NCBI RefSeq assembly: GCF_037975245.1
Contig: NC_092574.1
Span: 10,999,213 to 11,063,212, forward strand
Source of the DNA: Apostichopus japonicus
Taxonomy: Eukaryota; Echinodermata; Holothuroidea; Aspidochirotida; Stichopodidae
DNA length: 64,000 nt
Reading direction: 5' to 3'
Part shown: positions 12,187 through 23,299 of the stretch, one piece after another
How positions within the stretch are numbered: the first letter of the stretch is position 1
How the letters are laid out: each line of letters begins with the position of its first letter
The notes under the pieces: generated by a model
Told to the model about the DNA's origin: nothing
The model's database searches: none
Seen by the model: only the letters and a program-made list of their open reading frames with translations
Made by a program: the position numbers and the translations under genes

Positions 12187-13472
12187 CTTGATACCACTGT
12201 AGCTTCAGTTTTGTGGCATCTATGGAATTTGAGAAAGAAAATATAAAATGTGTTCTTTAAAAGTAACTTTAAGTTGAACATAACAATTGACACATTTAGG
12301 CAGGTTGAGAGGAAATTGAAGTCTTCTCTCTTCCTACCACAGGCAATTATGGGTATGCTATATTTAACAATTTGGATCTTGATAGAAGAAGCATCTGGCT
12401 GTACAATTTACTATGTAGTACAGTGAATATGGTACAAAAGCTGACCCCATAGGAAATCACTCAATACATTTTGACCTTGAATAGACACCATGTATTGATG
12501 TTCTACTGGCCCAATAGAGGACGGCCATCTTGATCTTTCAGTGAAGTTAAGGCAACAGGCTGCAAAATTAACTACGCTTTAACTAGGATTCGCTGACGCC
12601 ATGTAGAGAGCCAGGACCATGGATATGATTATTGGAAAATAGTACTAGGTTACAGTAGTTCAATGTTTGAGGCCTAAGTAATATGTAACATACTAACAAC
12701 AAGATTAAAAAGTCCTGTAAGATACATGTTTGCAAGTCATATCCTACTATAGACTAGTGGATACTTAGTTTGTTTCAGGTTTGAAGTTATGTCATAGCTC
12801 ATGCATCTATTGCATGGGTAAGAAGTCTCATTCATTGTTTTGAAAGAAGGGGTGGGGAAGATGTTACCCTTGTGTACAGTTTCCTTTCCTCAAGCAGCAC
12901 CCTAGCTCCTACTCACATGTTTCTAGGATTGTTTGCCACAAGCTAGTCCATTAGTAACAGTCACTAATACTGTATTATGTGTATAGCCTGATTTTTAAAT
13001 GCAATGGGTAGGCTAAATGGTTCAATAGCTGTTGAGTTAGGCTAAGTTAGTGCTCAAGAAAATAATATAGCTATTAGCTTGAAATCAGTTTCAGTTTTCC
13101 TGATTGATATGATGTTGCATTATGTCACTCACAACTATTGGTTGATCCCACCAGCAAATTTGTAACCTGGGTGGTTCGGGGCAGCACCCAAGAGGTAGAA
13201 AATGTCTCCTTTCTTCTTTTGCTATGGAGACAGAAATTTCAAGGGTCAATGCAATAGTGTTACTCGGGTTTTGACTCTTTTTGTCCAGATATCCAGATAT
13301 GGAAAAACCGGAATATCAACGTTCCAGAGTGTGGTCACATATTTCGAGCAACATATGACGTAATTAGTAAATAATTGGTCCGAAATTTGAAAGGACAGAA
13401 AACATCAACTAGCCCAGTTGCGGGGATAAAAACCTGACGGAAAGATTGAAAAAGCTGGGTTTGATCGATACG
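12187..13472. promoter_or_regulatory. Shared upstream region of MTIF3 (minus) and GCNA (plus)
   Basis: The two start codons are 1,286 bp apart and diverge. The interval contains no recognised coding sequence. It must hold both promoters and any 5' UTR exon of MTIF3. No TATA box or other decisive element stands out. A run of AGGCCTA/TTAGGC-like sequence occurs here and in the first intron of GCNA. Confidence 0.4.
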
Positions 13473-16400
13473 ATGGATTCATCAAGTGATGAAGACATTG
13501 ACATTCTTTTGAGAAGGGCTTCCGATAAATTAGGTTGGTCATCCCAGAAGAACTCCAACGACACTTTCGAAAAGGTAACAAAAGTTAGGGCCTAACAAAA
13601 CAACAATTAACAGGTGTACTATAACGTTAGGCCTAGTAGTAGGTACACTGCAGTAGCCTAGTAATGATAGGTCGGTCTAGACCTAGGGTACATCATACAT
13701 GTAGAAATACGGCCAAAGTATGGACTGCATCAGGGCAAGGATTAAGTCAGACTCGGCCAAAGATGTGTTAAACACATTAACCACATCGCTTGGGCACCTG
13801 CTATTCCTGAGGCTGATGTAAGATGTAAGCGCACTACTATAGTCAGTATTGCGAAGTTCGGCATACTGCGAAAGTTCGGACACCCTAAGAAATACACGAT
13901 TTCACCATGAAAATCTACAGGAAGAGTCAAATTTCACCAAAAAGTACGAAGCTACAGTTATTTTCTCTCCAAAATGACCTGTGTGCAAGAAATTACTTAC
14001 ATATTTGTCAATAAAATGACGAAGATCTATGAAGTCTGTTATAATTACTGAAAAAGCAACTGCGCCACCAATTTTATCACCAGCGCCACACTGGGTTGCG
14101 TGTCCGAACTTCGCAATACTCTAGCAAGAAATACCAGTTCCACAATCACGAAGAATCTTCTTGGAAAACAACGTTGAAACAGTTTGCAGGAAAGAAAGTT
14201 TGGCCGTGTATCGTACTATAACAAAATTCTCCCACCATATGAAGTATATTTTCAAATGATTTATACCAGAAGATTTAGTTTTGGGGTGTTTTAAGTCTTA
14301 AGTGTCCGAACTTCGAAGTCACCATCCTACTAGTAGTAGTAGCATGGTGACTTCGAAGTTCGGACACTTAAGACTTAAAACACCCCAAAACTAAATCTTC
14401 TGGTATAATTCACCAGAAAATATACTTCATATGGTGGGAGAATTTTGTTATAGTACGATACACGGCCAAACTTTCTTTCCTGCAAACTGTTTTTACGTTG
14501 TTTTCCAACAAGATTCTTCGTGATTGTGGAACTGGTATTTCTTTGCTAGAGTATTGCGAAGTTTGGACACGCAACCCACAGTGTGGCGCTGGTGATAAAA
14601 TTGGTGGCGCAGTTGCTCTTTCAGTAATTATAACAGACTTCATAGATCTTTGTCATTTTGTTGACAAATATGTAAGTAATTTCTTGCACACGGGTCATTT
14701 TGGAGAGAAAATAACTGTAGCTTCGTACTTTTTGGTGATATTTGGCTCTTCCTGTAGTTTTTCATGGTGAAATCGTGTATTTCTTAGGGTGTCCGAACTT
14801 CACAGTATGCCGAACTTCGCAATACTGACTATACTACTAGATATAAGCTATGAAAAATCAATGCGGGAAAAGGATATGAATAGGCAGATATACATGAGAG
14901 TACAGAAATACTAAAATGAAACACTGTAGGATAATGTAAAAAAGGGTTACAGGCCAAGAGACCAAAGGTCCGCGAGACTGAAAGTCCGCGAGACTGGGAA
15001 ATTAAAAAAAGGTCTGCGACACCAAAGGTCTTCAAAACCGATGTCCGAGAGACCGAGGGTCCGCGAGACCGAAACCATTACTAGGCCTGGAATAGTGGTA
15101 AGACAAATATTACTACTGGTAATATTACGTTGATAAAGCGTGTTCTTAAAATGAATTTACAGCCGTTTCTTTTCAAAGTGGATACCAGTGACTTGCGCAA
15201 GGGGGCTGGGGCGGCTTGCATTGATACTAGACCTCCATCAGTGGCGTAACCATGCAGAGGGGGTTGCAGGGGGAGAAAGACCCCGCTCTCAAGTCTCGCC
15301 CCCCCACCCCTGCTGCCCCGAAATGAAATTTTAGAATACAATATAACTTAATAATTAGATATACAGTAGCGATACCCTATTTTAAACAATATTGACCCCT
15401 TGTCAATCTCTTTGACCCCCTCTAATGAAAATTTCTAGTTACGCATATCGATCGACCTTCCATAGACCATCGGTCTCGAGAACCTCTGGTCTCGTGGAAT
15501 TCCCCCTAAAAAAGTATGAACTGCAAGTTTATCTATCAACTGAGCAAATCAGACAGAAATAATACCTGCACATATCCTTACCATGAAATACTGATAAAGG
15601 TGATTTACTTCATTTGTCAGGTATCATGTTACTAGAATATATCAGTTCTAATGTATAAGACAAAATATGACAATACCAACAGGTAACAATGGAAATTGAT
15701 TGGATCAGTACATTCCCTGATATTAATGCATTATTCGTTTAAGAAGTTGTCTTTTGGAAAATTACCTTCTATGGTAATAATCATGTGCAATTAGTATAAA
15801 GTTTGCCTAAGGTGGTAAATTATAGTAAACATGATTTTTTTTGTTTTTCATTTCCAGCTCCTCAAAAATGTAGAAGAGTCTAAGAAGAAAAAGAAACCCT
15901 ATTCTTCAAGGGTTAGGAGACAGACACCTACATCAAGGAGACCACAGAATTCTATTCCTCACAGTGCAACAGAGGTACCCTCTATAAAAAGAACTTTGTC
16001 CTTTAAAAACTGCACTGAAAAATCTTCAAGGGAAGCTCTAAAGAATACACTTCATGAAACAAGTGGCAACATTGACTCGACGACCTCCCTTCAAACAAAC
16101 CTGTTACTCAGTGCAAAGGATAACAGTGGCGTTTCAAAGCCAGATGATCATTTTGAAGGTATCAGAAGCAATGCAGGTAATTTTTTCCTCAGCAGGAACA
16201 TTGAAACTGTTGGTAGTGAAGAAGAGTTTGATAAATGTCCATCATATAAGTCCAAAATTGATTCTCCTTCCTTTGGAGGCTCGACTGTTGAGAAAACAGC
16301 CAATTACGTCGAAGATGTCAACAAAGAAAACTCTTGGGTAGATAGCAATAAGAAGGAATGTGGTGCGAGAACAGACAAAGGAGCTTTTGTTTCCCCTAAA

Positions 16401-19400
16401 TGTCATCAATCCTGGTCCCAATATAGAGAAAAAGATGAGGAGAGTTCAGACTGTGAAGATGAAGCCGATGGGAGGAAACCTGCGATCAAATGTGACACAC
16501 CTTCTGGAGAATCCAGTGATGAGGACGACACAGATCTACCACCTCTGAGTCTTACTCAAAGACTGTTGAAAAATTATCGCAGTAAGAAAACCTTGGAAGG
16601 TAACGACAAAGTAGGGCCAAAAAGAGATGTCAATCCTGAAAACAGAGGTCAAGTACTTAAAGAAACTAATGACTTAACTAACAATGAAGATAAAAATGAC
16701 AAGTAAGTATTAAAAATGATAAATCTCTATGAAATTTGATGTAGAGGACAGGTGTATACTGTAGGATTAACCATATTGTGTGTTCTGAAAAGAGTTTTCA
16801 TCAATGATTTCATCCCTCTCTTCCCCCACCCAAATTCAAAATACTGAAGTCACAATTTATAACTGAAAATCTTTCTCTTTCTATAAATTTGTCAGAAAAT
16901 CAAGCTGCGGTGGAAATTTTACAAGCTCAGATGAAGAGGACTTTGAGAAATGTTAGTAAGACTTATTTTGAGGGATTATAGACTTAGAGAGGCTGTTAAC
17001 CTGTTTAGTGCAGTAACTGACTTCATCAGACACACTGACCTACGGTACAGTAGTCTCCTATTCATTTATGCACTCTGATCTACCTAGCCTATAACAAGTT
17101 GGTAAAATTCTTGCCCAGCTCCCAATTATCCTCCATGGGTCACGACTTTCTTCCTTCCAAGTCACCATGCCAAAAGCTGACATGTTTTCTTCGGGCTGGA
17201 ATTTTTTCCACCTGAAACAGCATTCTACAATTACCATACTTTATGTGTCTACTAGTTTCTGATCCCTAGAGGGTCATTGGCAGTGCACATCAAGAATGTT
17301 ACCAGTTGTTATAAACAAGGTACTGTAGGTCGGAGTGCATATGAAAGGAGACATACTGTAAGTATTGTCATTAGTAAATACCCAAACCAGTTAGTTTTGT
17401 GTTAACAGGAAAAACCAAAAAATTTCTCTGAGATACAACTGTGACATAAAGTAAAACAACCAGAAACTTTTAAATTATCGTTGTAAGAAAGAATGGATTT
17501 TCTCTTTTCCTAGTCATAGATAACTGTAGCCATTAATGACTTGTTGCTGTGAACTTATGACTGTTGTATATTCAAAGTGGATGACCAGTTTCTTTATATC
17601 CTTCAAACCACTATTGACTGGTCTGCGGTTGTACATTCATTTTTCAACATGCATTACATCTCTTTGCTGAATTGTTGATTAATTTGACAGTTCTTTTGAG
17701 GATGAAAACTCCAGTGAAGTCCACACCAAAGATCAGTGAAGAGTTAGATTCTGATGAAGACTTCATTAATGATGAACCTCTCCCAGAAGAAGATGAAGAT
17801 GGCCCTCTGTTTTACTATAAACAAGACAATGAGGAAGACACTGTTTCTTCTGTACAGGTTGGTTCATCTCCACTCCTTTTTTATCTACATTGGAAGATAA
17901 AATATTATTACCATTTCCAGAGGAAACATCTATAAAGGAAAAATTTGTGTTTGAACAAAAGAGTAGAACCTAGAAACATAGTGTCTAGTCTTCTGGTAAA
18001 GCCAGCTGACTGATGGACTGCGACCCGACTCAACTGCTGTTTCCATGGAGATATATTTACTACCAATATCTCTATAACATGTACATGAAGTACAGAGGTA
18101 TTAATAATTTGTGTTTTCTATTGTGCATATACTTTCACTCTTTACAGCCAATGACTGAAAAAATTAACATTTCATTTCATTTTTGAAATATTATTATCTG
18201 TATTATATTTCCACCTTACTGTGTTAAATAAAAAGACACTGCAGCAAGTGAATATTTAATGGCATTTGATAAAACAAACGTTTGTAACAGTCATGATACT
18301 AAGTGACTGTGACCAATACAATCCCAAATGCAATGTTAAGAACATACTGTATGTTTAAAATATTTTGTGAACTGAATGTTATTAATAACCATTTGGATGA
18401 AATGTACTTTAGAAAGAGAAGAACCCATTACATTCTTTCTTTTAAAGACTCCCAGCTCTGTTCTGCGCGATCAAACCAACAAGTCACTCGAAAACCAAGC
18501 CGCATTTGTGAGAAGCTCCTCCGAGTCTAGTGATGATAGCGACGTCTTTGCGACTCCCATCAGACCAAAATGGATTGATAAGAGGAAGGATAAAGGTATT
18601 TATTATAGGCTTTTCAGTACGCAACTATATCTGTTTCTATATTAACATAACCCAACGCTACATTAAGTACTTTCCCTCACCAAATTAGCTCGTGATATCC
18701 TGACTTGCTTTCTTTTCAGAAAATTCTCTTTCATCATTCAAAACACCAGTCAACAAATTTCTCGAGAGAAAGAAAGAGTCTTTCCTGGAATCTCTGAATA
18801 CTCCGCCGGTCGGAACTCCTGTCCGTTCACCGTTTGTGAAAGACTTCAAGAAAAAGAGGACTGAACTGACTGCAAAACTCTTTGCCATGTTCAACAAGAC
18901 AGTGTTTGAAAGCAAAGTCAGACCCTTTCTTGATAGTGTTTTTTTTCCATTTTGTGTCCTCTATGTAACAGACTTCATTGATTGCATATTGCCACAGCCC
19001 GCAATGCCTTCAAAGCTTTATGTCATGTGGCAAAACATACCAAACTGATGTCAAAACCCTTCCATAGAGCTTAGGCTACACAAATATTTAGAGCCATTTT
19101 TTGAGGTCAGCCATTGCTAGAACACTTTTATTGTGATAGTTTTAAGGGGATATATATTTTTACAAGCCCCAACAAGTTCACAAAATGATGCCAAAGCTAG
19201 GCTTTTCTTAATTACAACTGTGTATTTGCTTATTGTAGTCCTGGGCAGGGGAAAAACAGTTACAAAAATGTGGTTGGGCTAAACTGTGACCCTCCTTCGA
19301 AGGCAAAGAGTCAAGTACAGCCCACTACTGAATCTTACGTGGATATGACCCACAATATCGAAAGGGCGAAAAGAAAAACATGCACACAAGTGATCTATAT

Positions 19401-22400
19401 ATTGGACTTTCTGAGAAGATTAGGGAAATTGGTTGGCCTCTTAATTTGCTGGACCCTTGGTTACTGCCACATTGCTGGATGGTCAAGTCTGCCCCTGGTC
19501 CTATGTCAACCGATGCAAAGTACATAATACATTTGTGCAAGGGCGTAGGAACCGGGGGGGCTGGGGGGCGCCAGCCCCCCCAGTGAAAAATGTGGAGGGG
19601 CGGAAGTATCATTCCGCCCCCCCGGTTCGCAAGTCAGAAAACCCCTTTTTCATTTCCAAATGAGAAAAAAAATCTCATTTGGAGCACCAAATTGCATCTA
19701 AGGTCAGGTGAAAATACAAAATTAAGTTTACAAAATGGAGTGGGTGTTGAAGTGTGCTATATTGCACCAAATTGCATCTGAGGCCACCTGGAAATGCAAA
19801 AAATTCCAAAGGGGAGGGGGACACCCCCTCCCCTTAGACCCCTCCTCCAGGCCGGCCATCAGTCTTCAGCCCCCCCCACTCAAAAGTACCTTCCTACGCC
19901 ACTGCATTTGTGCATAACTTGTGTTTAGAAAAAAATGGTTGGAAGAACATCTTCAAAGGTCATTGATGATTTGAATCATTGCTGTAACATTCATGATTTG
20001 AATCATTGCAACAATGATTTGAATCATTGCTGTTATGGATCTACCAACATATCTGGGTCTGTTGTGGCTATGACCGGATTCAAAAAGTGCTTTCCAATAT
20101 TCAGAAAAGTATTAAGGAACCAATTAAAGTGTAAAGAACCCTTCCACTTTGACACATATATATATATTTAGCTGTAGCTGATAAACTTTAAGTGTATTTT
20201 GTTGTGTCTTACATTTTCTAGATTCCTGACAACCTGGAAATACTATGGAATAAACGAATGACAAAGACAGCTGGATACTGTGTCTACACCAAACGCAAAT
20301 TCAGTTCTGTTAGAGAGGTCAGAATAGAACTTTCTGAGAAAGTGTGCGACTCTGCAGGTGAGGTTCTGAATATTCGCAATGTCTGCAGCAAAATCAGCCA
20401 GGTCGGACGATTCTCCAACTCTGGCTAGTATCACGCTATACTGTCCTCTCATATCATGCTTCAAAGCACTCGTACTGACAGTATGAACAGTTCCTAATAT
20501 TTATCCGATAGAAACATGCAGGATATTTCATACTACTTATACTGTCAGTTCGAGTGCTTTGAAGTAGGACATGAAAGTACAGTATCGAAAAAACAATTGT
20601 TCCATTTGGGTGGCATGTGCTTAGTTTGTGACTCTGCTGGTATTCGAGACCAAGCTAGGACGATTTTTTTCTTTTCCTCATTTTCAATGCATGATTGGTT
20701 TCCTTTCAGTAAATAGTTTTCTTTGCGTTAAGCTTATTAATTATGATTGCTTCACAGTTTCTGGTATGCTCTGCTTTCTCTCTAACAGAGCGTTTACGAG
20801 ACACCCTGATTCACGAGCTGTGCCACGCTGCCTGTTGGCTGATTCACGGGGTCAACGATGGACATGGACGATTCTGGAAGTACTGGTTAGTGACCAATCA
20901 AATAACAGGAATCCTTTGGAGCTTTACCATATGTATCGCAAATAATCAGAAAAGTGAGCAATGAAAACCAAGTGCATTTACTGAACCAAAGCTACAGGTT
21001 AAGAGAAAATAAGATTGGAATTACCCCAAGCCTGTCCCAAGCTGTAAGCAGTAAGAACACAGATGTGACATGATCATCGATTCACTTTGTCCAGAGACTG
21101 CCCAAATTGTTTGCAACCCTCTCTTTAGTCCCATTTCCCATTTCAGCCCTCGCTCGCTAGCCCCTCACAGTGTAATGAAATTTCAGACCATATGCCCACA
21201 TAAAAATAAATGGTGGAAATAGTTGTAACTAACAATCGGTTGTCAGAGAAGATCCTCTTTAACAGTGTCTTCGTGCTTTTGTAATTTACTTTAAGTTTAG
21301 CAGGTGATGTAGAGCAACGTGTAGTAAGTGTAAGGTTGATTGGGTATCGTTGAGGATTTAACAGTGAAACAAAAACATTGGCATTAGCAGAAACAACGTC
21401 GTGTCAAAGAGAATCTCTTTCGTAGGATATCTGCTCACTTTCACATCCCTGATTAGAACGTAGAGCTGAATTCATTACCTTTGTTGTTATTATCTGAGAG
21501 TACTAGATAGTTTGTCCAGATCGACAATATGTTGAGTTGTCCAATGAAGTTTGATTCCTTGAGTTTTGTCTGGAGACTGTGATATGTTCATATTACTACA
21601 TAATTAGGTCATTGTACAAACACAAAGGCACACCTGCCAAACTTTTTTGTGGAAGCTGTTGATGCTTTTCTCCCAAAATTAAAGGAATTATTCTTTTAGG
21701 AGACTGATTACTTTACTCGCCTTGTCAATGTTCCATCAGAAATACCTAGTGCATTGCTGATAGCATGATTGTATCCTAGGTGAGACTAACCTACAAAAGA
21801 TTTGTACCCTGCTCATAGCATGATTGTATCCTAGGTGAGGCTAACCTACAAAACATTTGTTGATGACCTTGTAGTTCCTCTGTTTCTCCTCCAGGGCCTG
21901 TAAAGCAAATGTAGCACATCCTGAGATTCCTATGGTAAAGCGTTGCCATAGCTACGAGATACACACCAAGTTTAAATACCAATGTCAACAGTGTAAGGCC
22001 ATGTGAGTATAATGCTGATATATCATGTGAATAAACCAGGTGTATGCTGAGCCTCAACCTGGTTAGGTAGTGCCTGTGCTACTATGTTTTGATTTCCCCA
22101 GGACAAGTTTTCTTGTTCCTATCTGACGTGAGCGCCTAGGTGGTTTTACAAAGTTCTTTTTAAAATGTGCATATTTTTAGGTACCGTAGTTGCAACGATA
22201 TTGTAACAAATACAGTGAAAACATCTCTAGACAGTTAGTTGGCCATCTAGTTACACCAATTTGATCACAGAAAGACAAATTTTCAATAGTAACAGTCCTT
22301 CAACCATTCTTACCTCACATGGCATGTTGCATTTCAACCTACAAATCGGGTACCATTGTCATAAAGGTGCCCTTCAAAAAGACATTTCCCACACAGGAGA

Positions 22401-23299
22401 TGAGGAATCTCTCAACTAAGACCCCTCCTTCTGGTGGTGAAAGATTTGTCCTCCGTCAGGTAAAAATATAGTAAACCTAGATAGTTTTCACGACGACCAG
22501 AACCTGATCCATGCTTCAAACTATATCCATGTCCAGTTTGAACCTGTTGTGACATTAATTCAACAAGCTATACCGATACAAGTTGTTGACCTAAAGTAAA
22601 CAATTAAAAACACTGAATGCTTGCATTGGTAAGTTTCATGGCCCACAAATTTAATGTTTTTTATTTTGCATTCTTCTTTGTTATACTTTGAAGCATATGC
22701 CCAACTGCACCATTTCTTTGTAGCGTTTGCTGGATTACAGGTTATATTCCCAGGCACCTTATTCTCCTTTTACAAGTTAATGGTACAGAGTTTGGTGTCG
22801 ACACATTGTCACAACTGGAACTCAACGTTCAACTTCAAGGTACAATTGCATGCATTTGAAAGTGGCCGACAAAGAATAAAACTTCACCGTAAGGCATAAG
22901 TGAATCATTGCTTTATTTTTTTATAAGCCAAAAATTGCTGTGCATCCCACTATTTAACTGCAGATGTAGCGTTTATAAATCCAACATTCAATAAAACCAC
23001 CTCATGTAATTCATTGCCTCAAACAGTTTTTTTTTCCCCCAATAATTTTTAGTGTCGGTCGACATTCCAAGTCCCTGGATGTGACAAAGAAGTGTTGCGG
23101 ACTTTGCCGTGGCCGATTCGTCCTCCTACCGACAGGAAAAGGCAAAGAAGGAAAGAAGCAGCAACCCAATAAATTTGCAATGTTTGTCAAAGAAAATTAT
23201 GCCTCTATCAAGAAGAGTAACGACCGCTTCAAACACGCAGACGTGATGCGAGTTCTCGGCCAAGAATTTGCCAGGAAAGCTACCATTGCTGTTGATTGA
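13473..23299 (+). CDS. GCNA: GCNA-like SprT-domain nuclear metalloprotease
   Basis: Relative of germ cell nuclear acidic peptidase (GCNA/ACRC), a SprT/SPRTN-related protease associated with DNA-protein crosslink repair in germ cells. Ten coding exons: 13473-13574, 15858-16702, 16896-16951, 17691-17857, 18448-18595, 18720-18916, 20222-20357, 20789-20885, 21895-22002, 23053-23299. They sum to 2103 nt (700 aa) with all phases consistent. Residues 1 to about 440 are acidic, serine-rich and disordered (SSDEDDTDLPPLSL, LDSDEDFINDEPLPEEDEDG). The SprT-like domain starts near 480 (LFAMFNKTVFESK, IPDNLEILWNKRMTKTAGYC). It holds the zinc site HELCH at 559-563 and a third histidine at about 576 (DGHGRFW). 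A zinc ribbon follows, with CQQC (613-616) and CCGLC (633-637). The C-terminus (about 657-695, NKFAMFVKENYASIKK, FKHADVMRVLGQEF) is HMG-box-like. The catalytic residues look intact. The exon 6 donor (gtcaga) is weak. Confidence 0.93.
13838..14833. mobile_element. ~1-kb foldback (long inverted repeat) element in GCNA intron 1
   Basis: Two arms of about 490 bp are inverted copies of each other, separated by an 18-nt centre around 14326-14343 (ctactagtagtagtag). Outer ends read TATAGTCAGTATTGCGAAG (left) and its complement ending CGCAATACTGACTATA (right). The inner edges are cttcgaagtcaccat (14311-14325) and atggtgacttcgaag (14344-14358). The motif GAAGTTCGGACA recurs near the ends and inside. 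A TA duplication at the ends would suit a Tc1/mariner-type origin, but the palindrome makes this ambiguous. No transposase is seen; short ORFs in the right arm are not coding. Confidence 0.85.
14953..15500. repeat. Diverged repeats with GGTCCGCGAGACC-type units
   Basis: From 14953 to 15073 the unit AGACCGAAGGTCCGCGAGAC and variants recur about six times (ccaaaggtccgcgagact, gtccgagagaccgagggtcc). Related ggtctcgagaacctctggtctcg occurs at 15471-15496. Between them lies a G/C-tract stretch beginning gtggcgtaaccatgcag, resembling the terminal parts of other elements in this window. No clean ends or target duplication were found. All of it lies in GCNA intron 1. Confidence 0.4.
19540..19904. mobile_element. 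Small TIR element in GCNA intron 6
   Basis: The left end is AGGGCGTAGGAACC and the right end is the inverted counterpart ending CTTCCTACGCCACTG. A 10-bp direct repeat catttgtgca flanks it (19530-19539 and 19905-19914). The interior starts and ends with G and C homopolymer tracts and has two ~80-bp repeats starting caccaaattgcatct (19685 and 19765). No coding sequence. Superfamily not determined. Confidence 0.65.
20459..20564. repeat. Inverted repeat in GCNA intron 7
   Basis: cttcaaagcactcgtactga at 20459-20478 and its near-complement ending cgagtgctttgaag at 20551-20564 form a ~26-bp stem with one mismatch and a ~50-nt loop. Weaker complementarity continues outward on both sides. It may be a small foldback element. 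Confidence 0.5.
21761..21862. repeat. 55-bp-period direct duplication before GCNA exon 9
   Basis: A ~47-bp segment beginning tagcatgattgtatcctagg is present at 21761 and again at 21816 with only a few differences. It lies 30-130 bp upstream of the exon 9 acceptor. Confidence 0.7.

Noticed and set aside
14498..14770. 90-aa ORF in GCNA intron 1
   Set aside because: It lies in one arm of the foldback; the other arm carries an inverted broken copy, and no protein family is recognised.
15230..15440. Possible TIR element starting gtggcgtaacc
   Set aside because: The proposed right end (agttacgcat) matches poorly and no target duplication was found.
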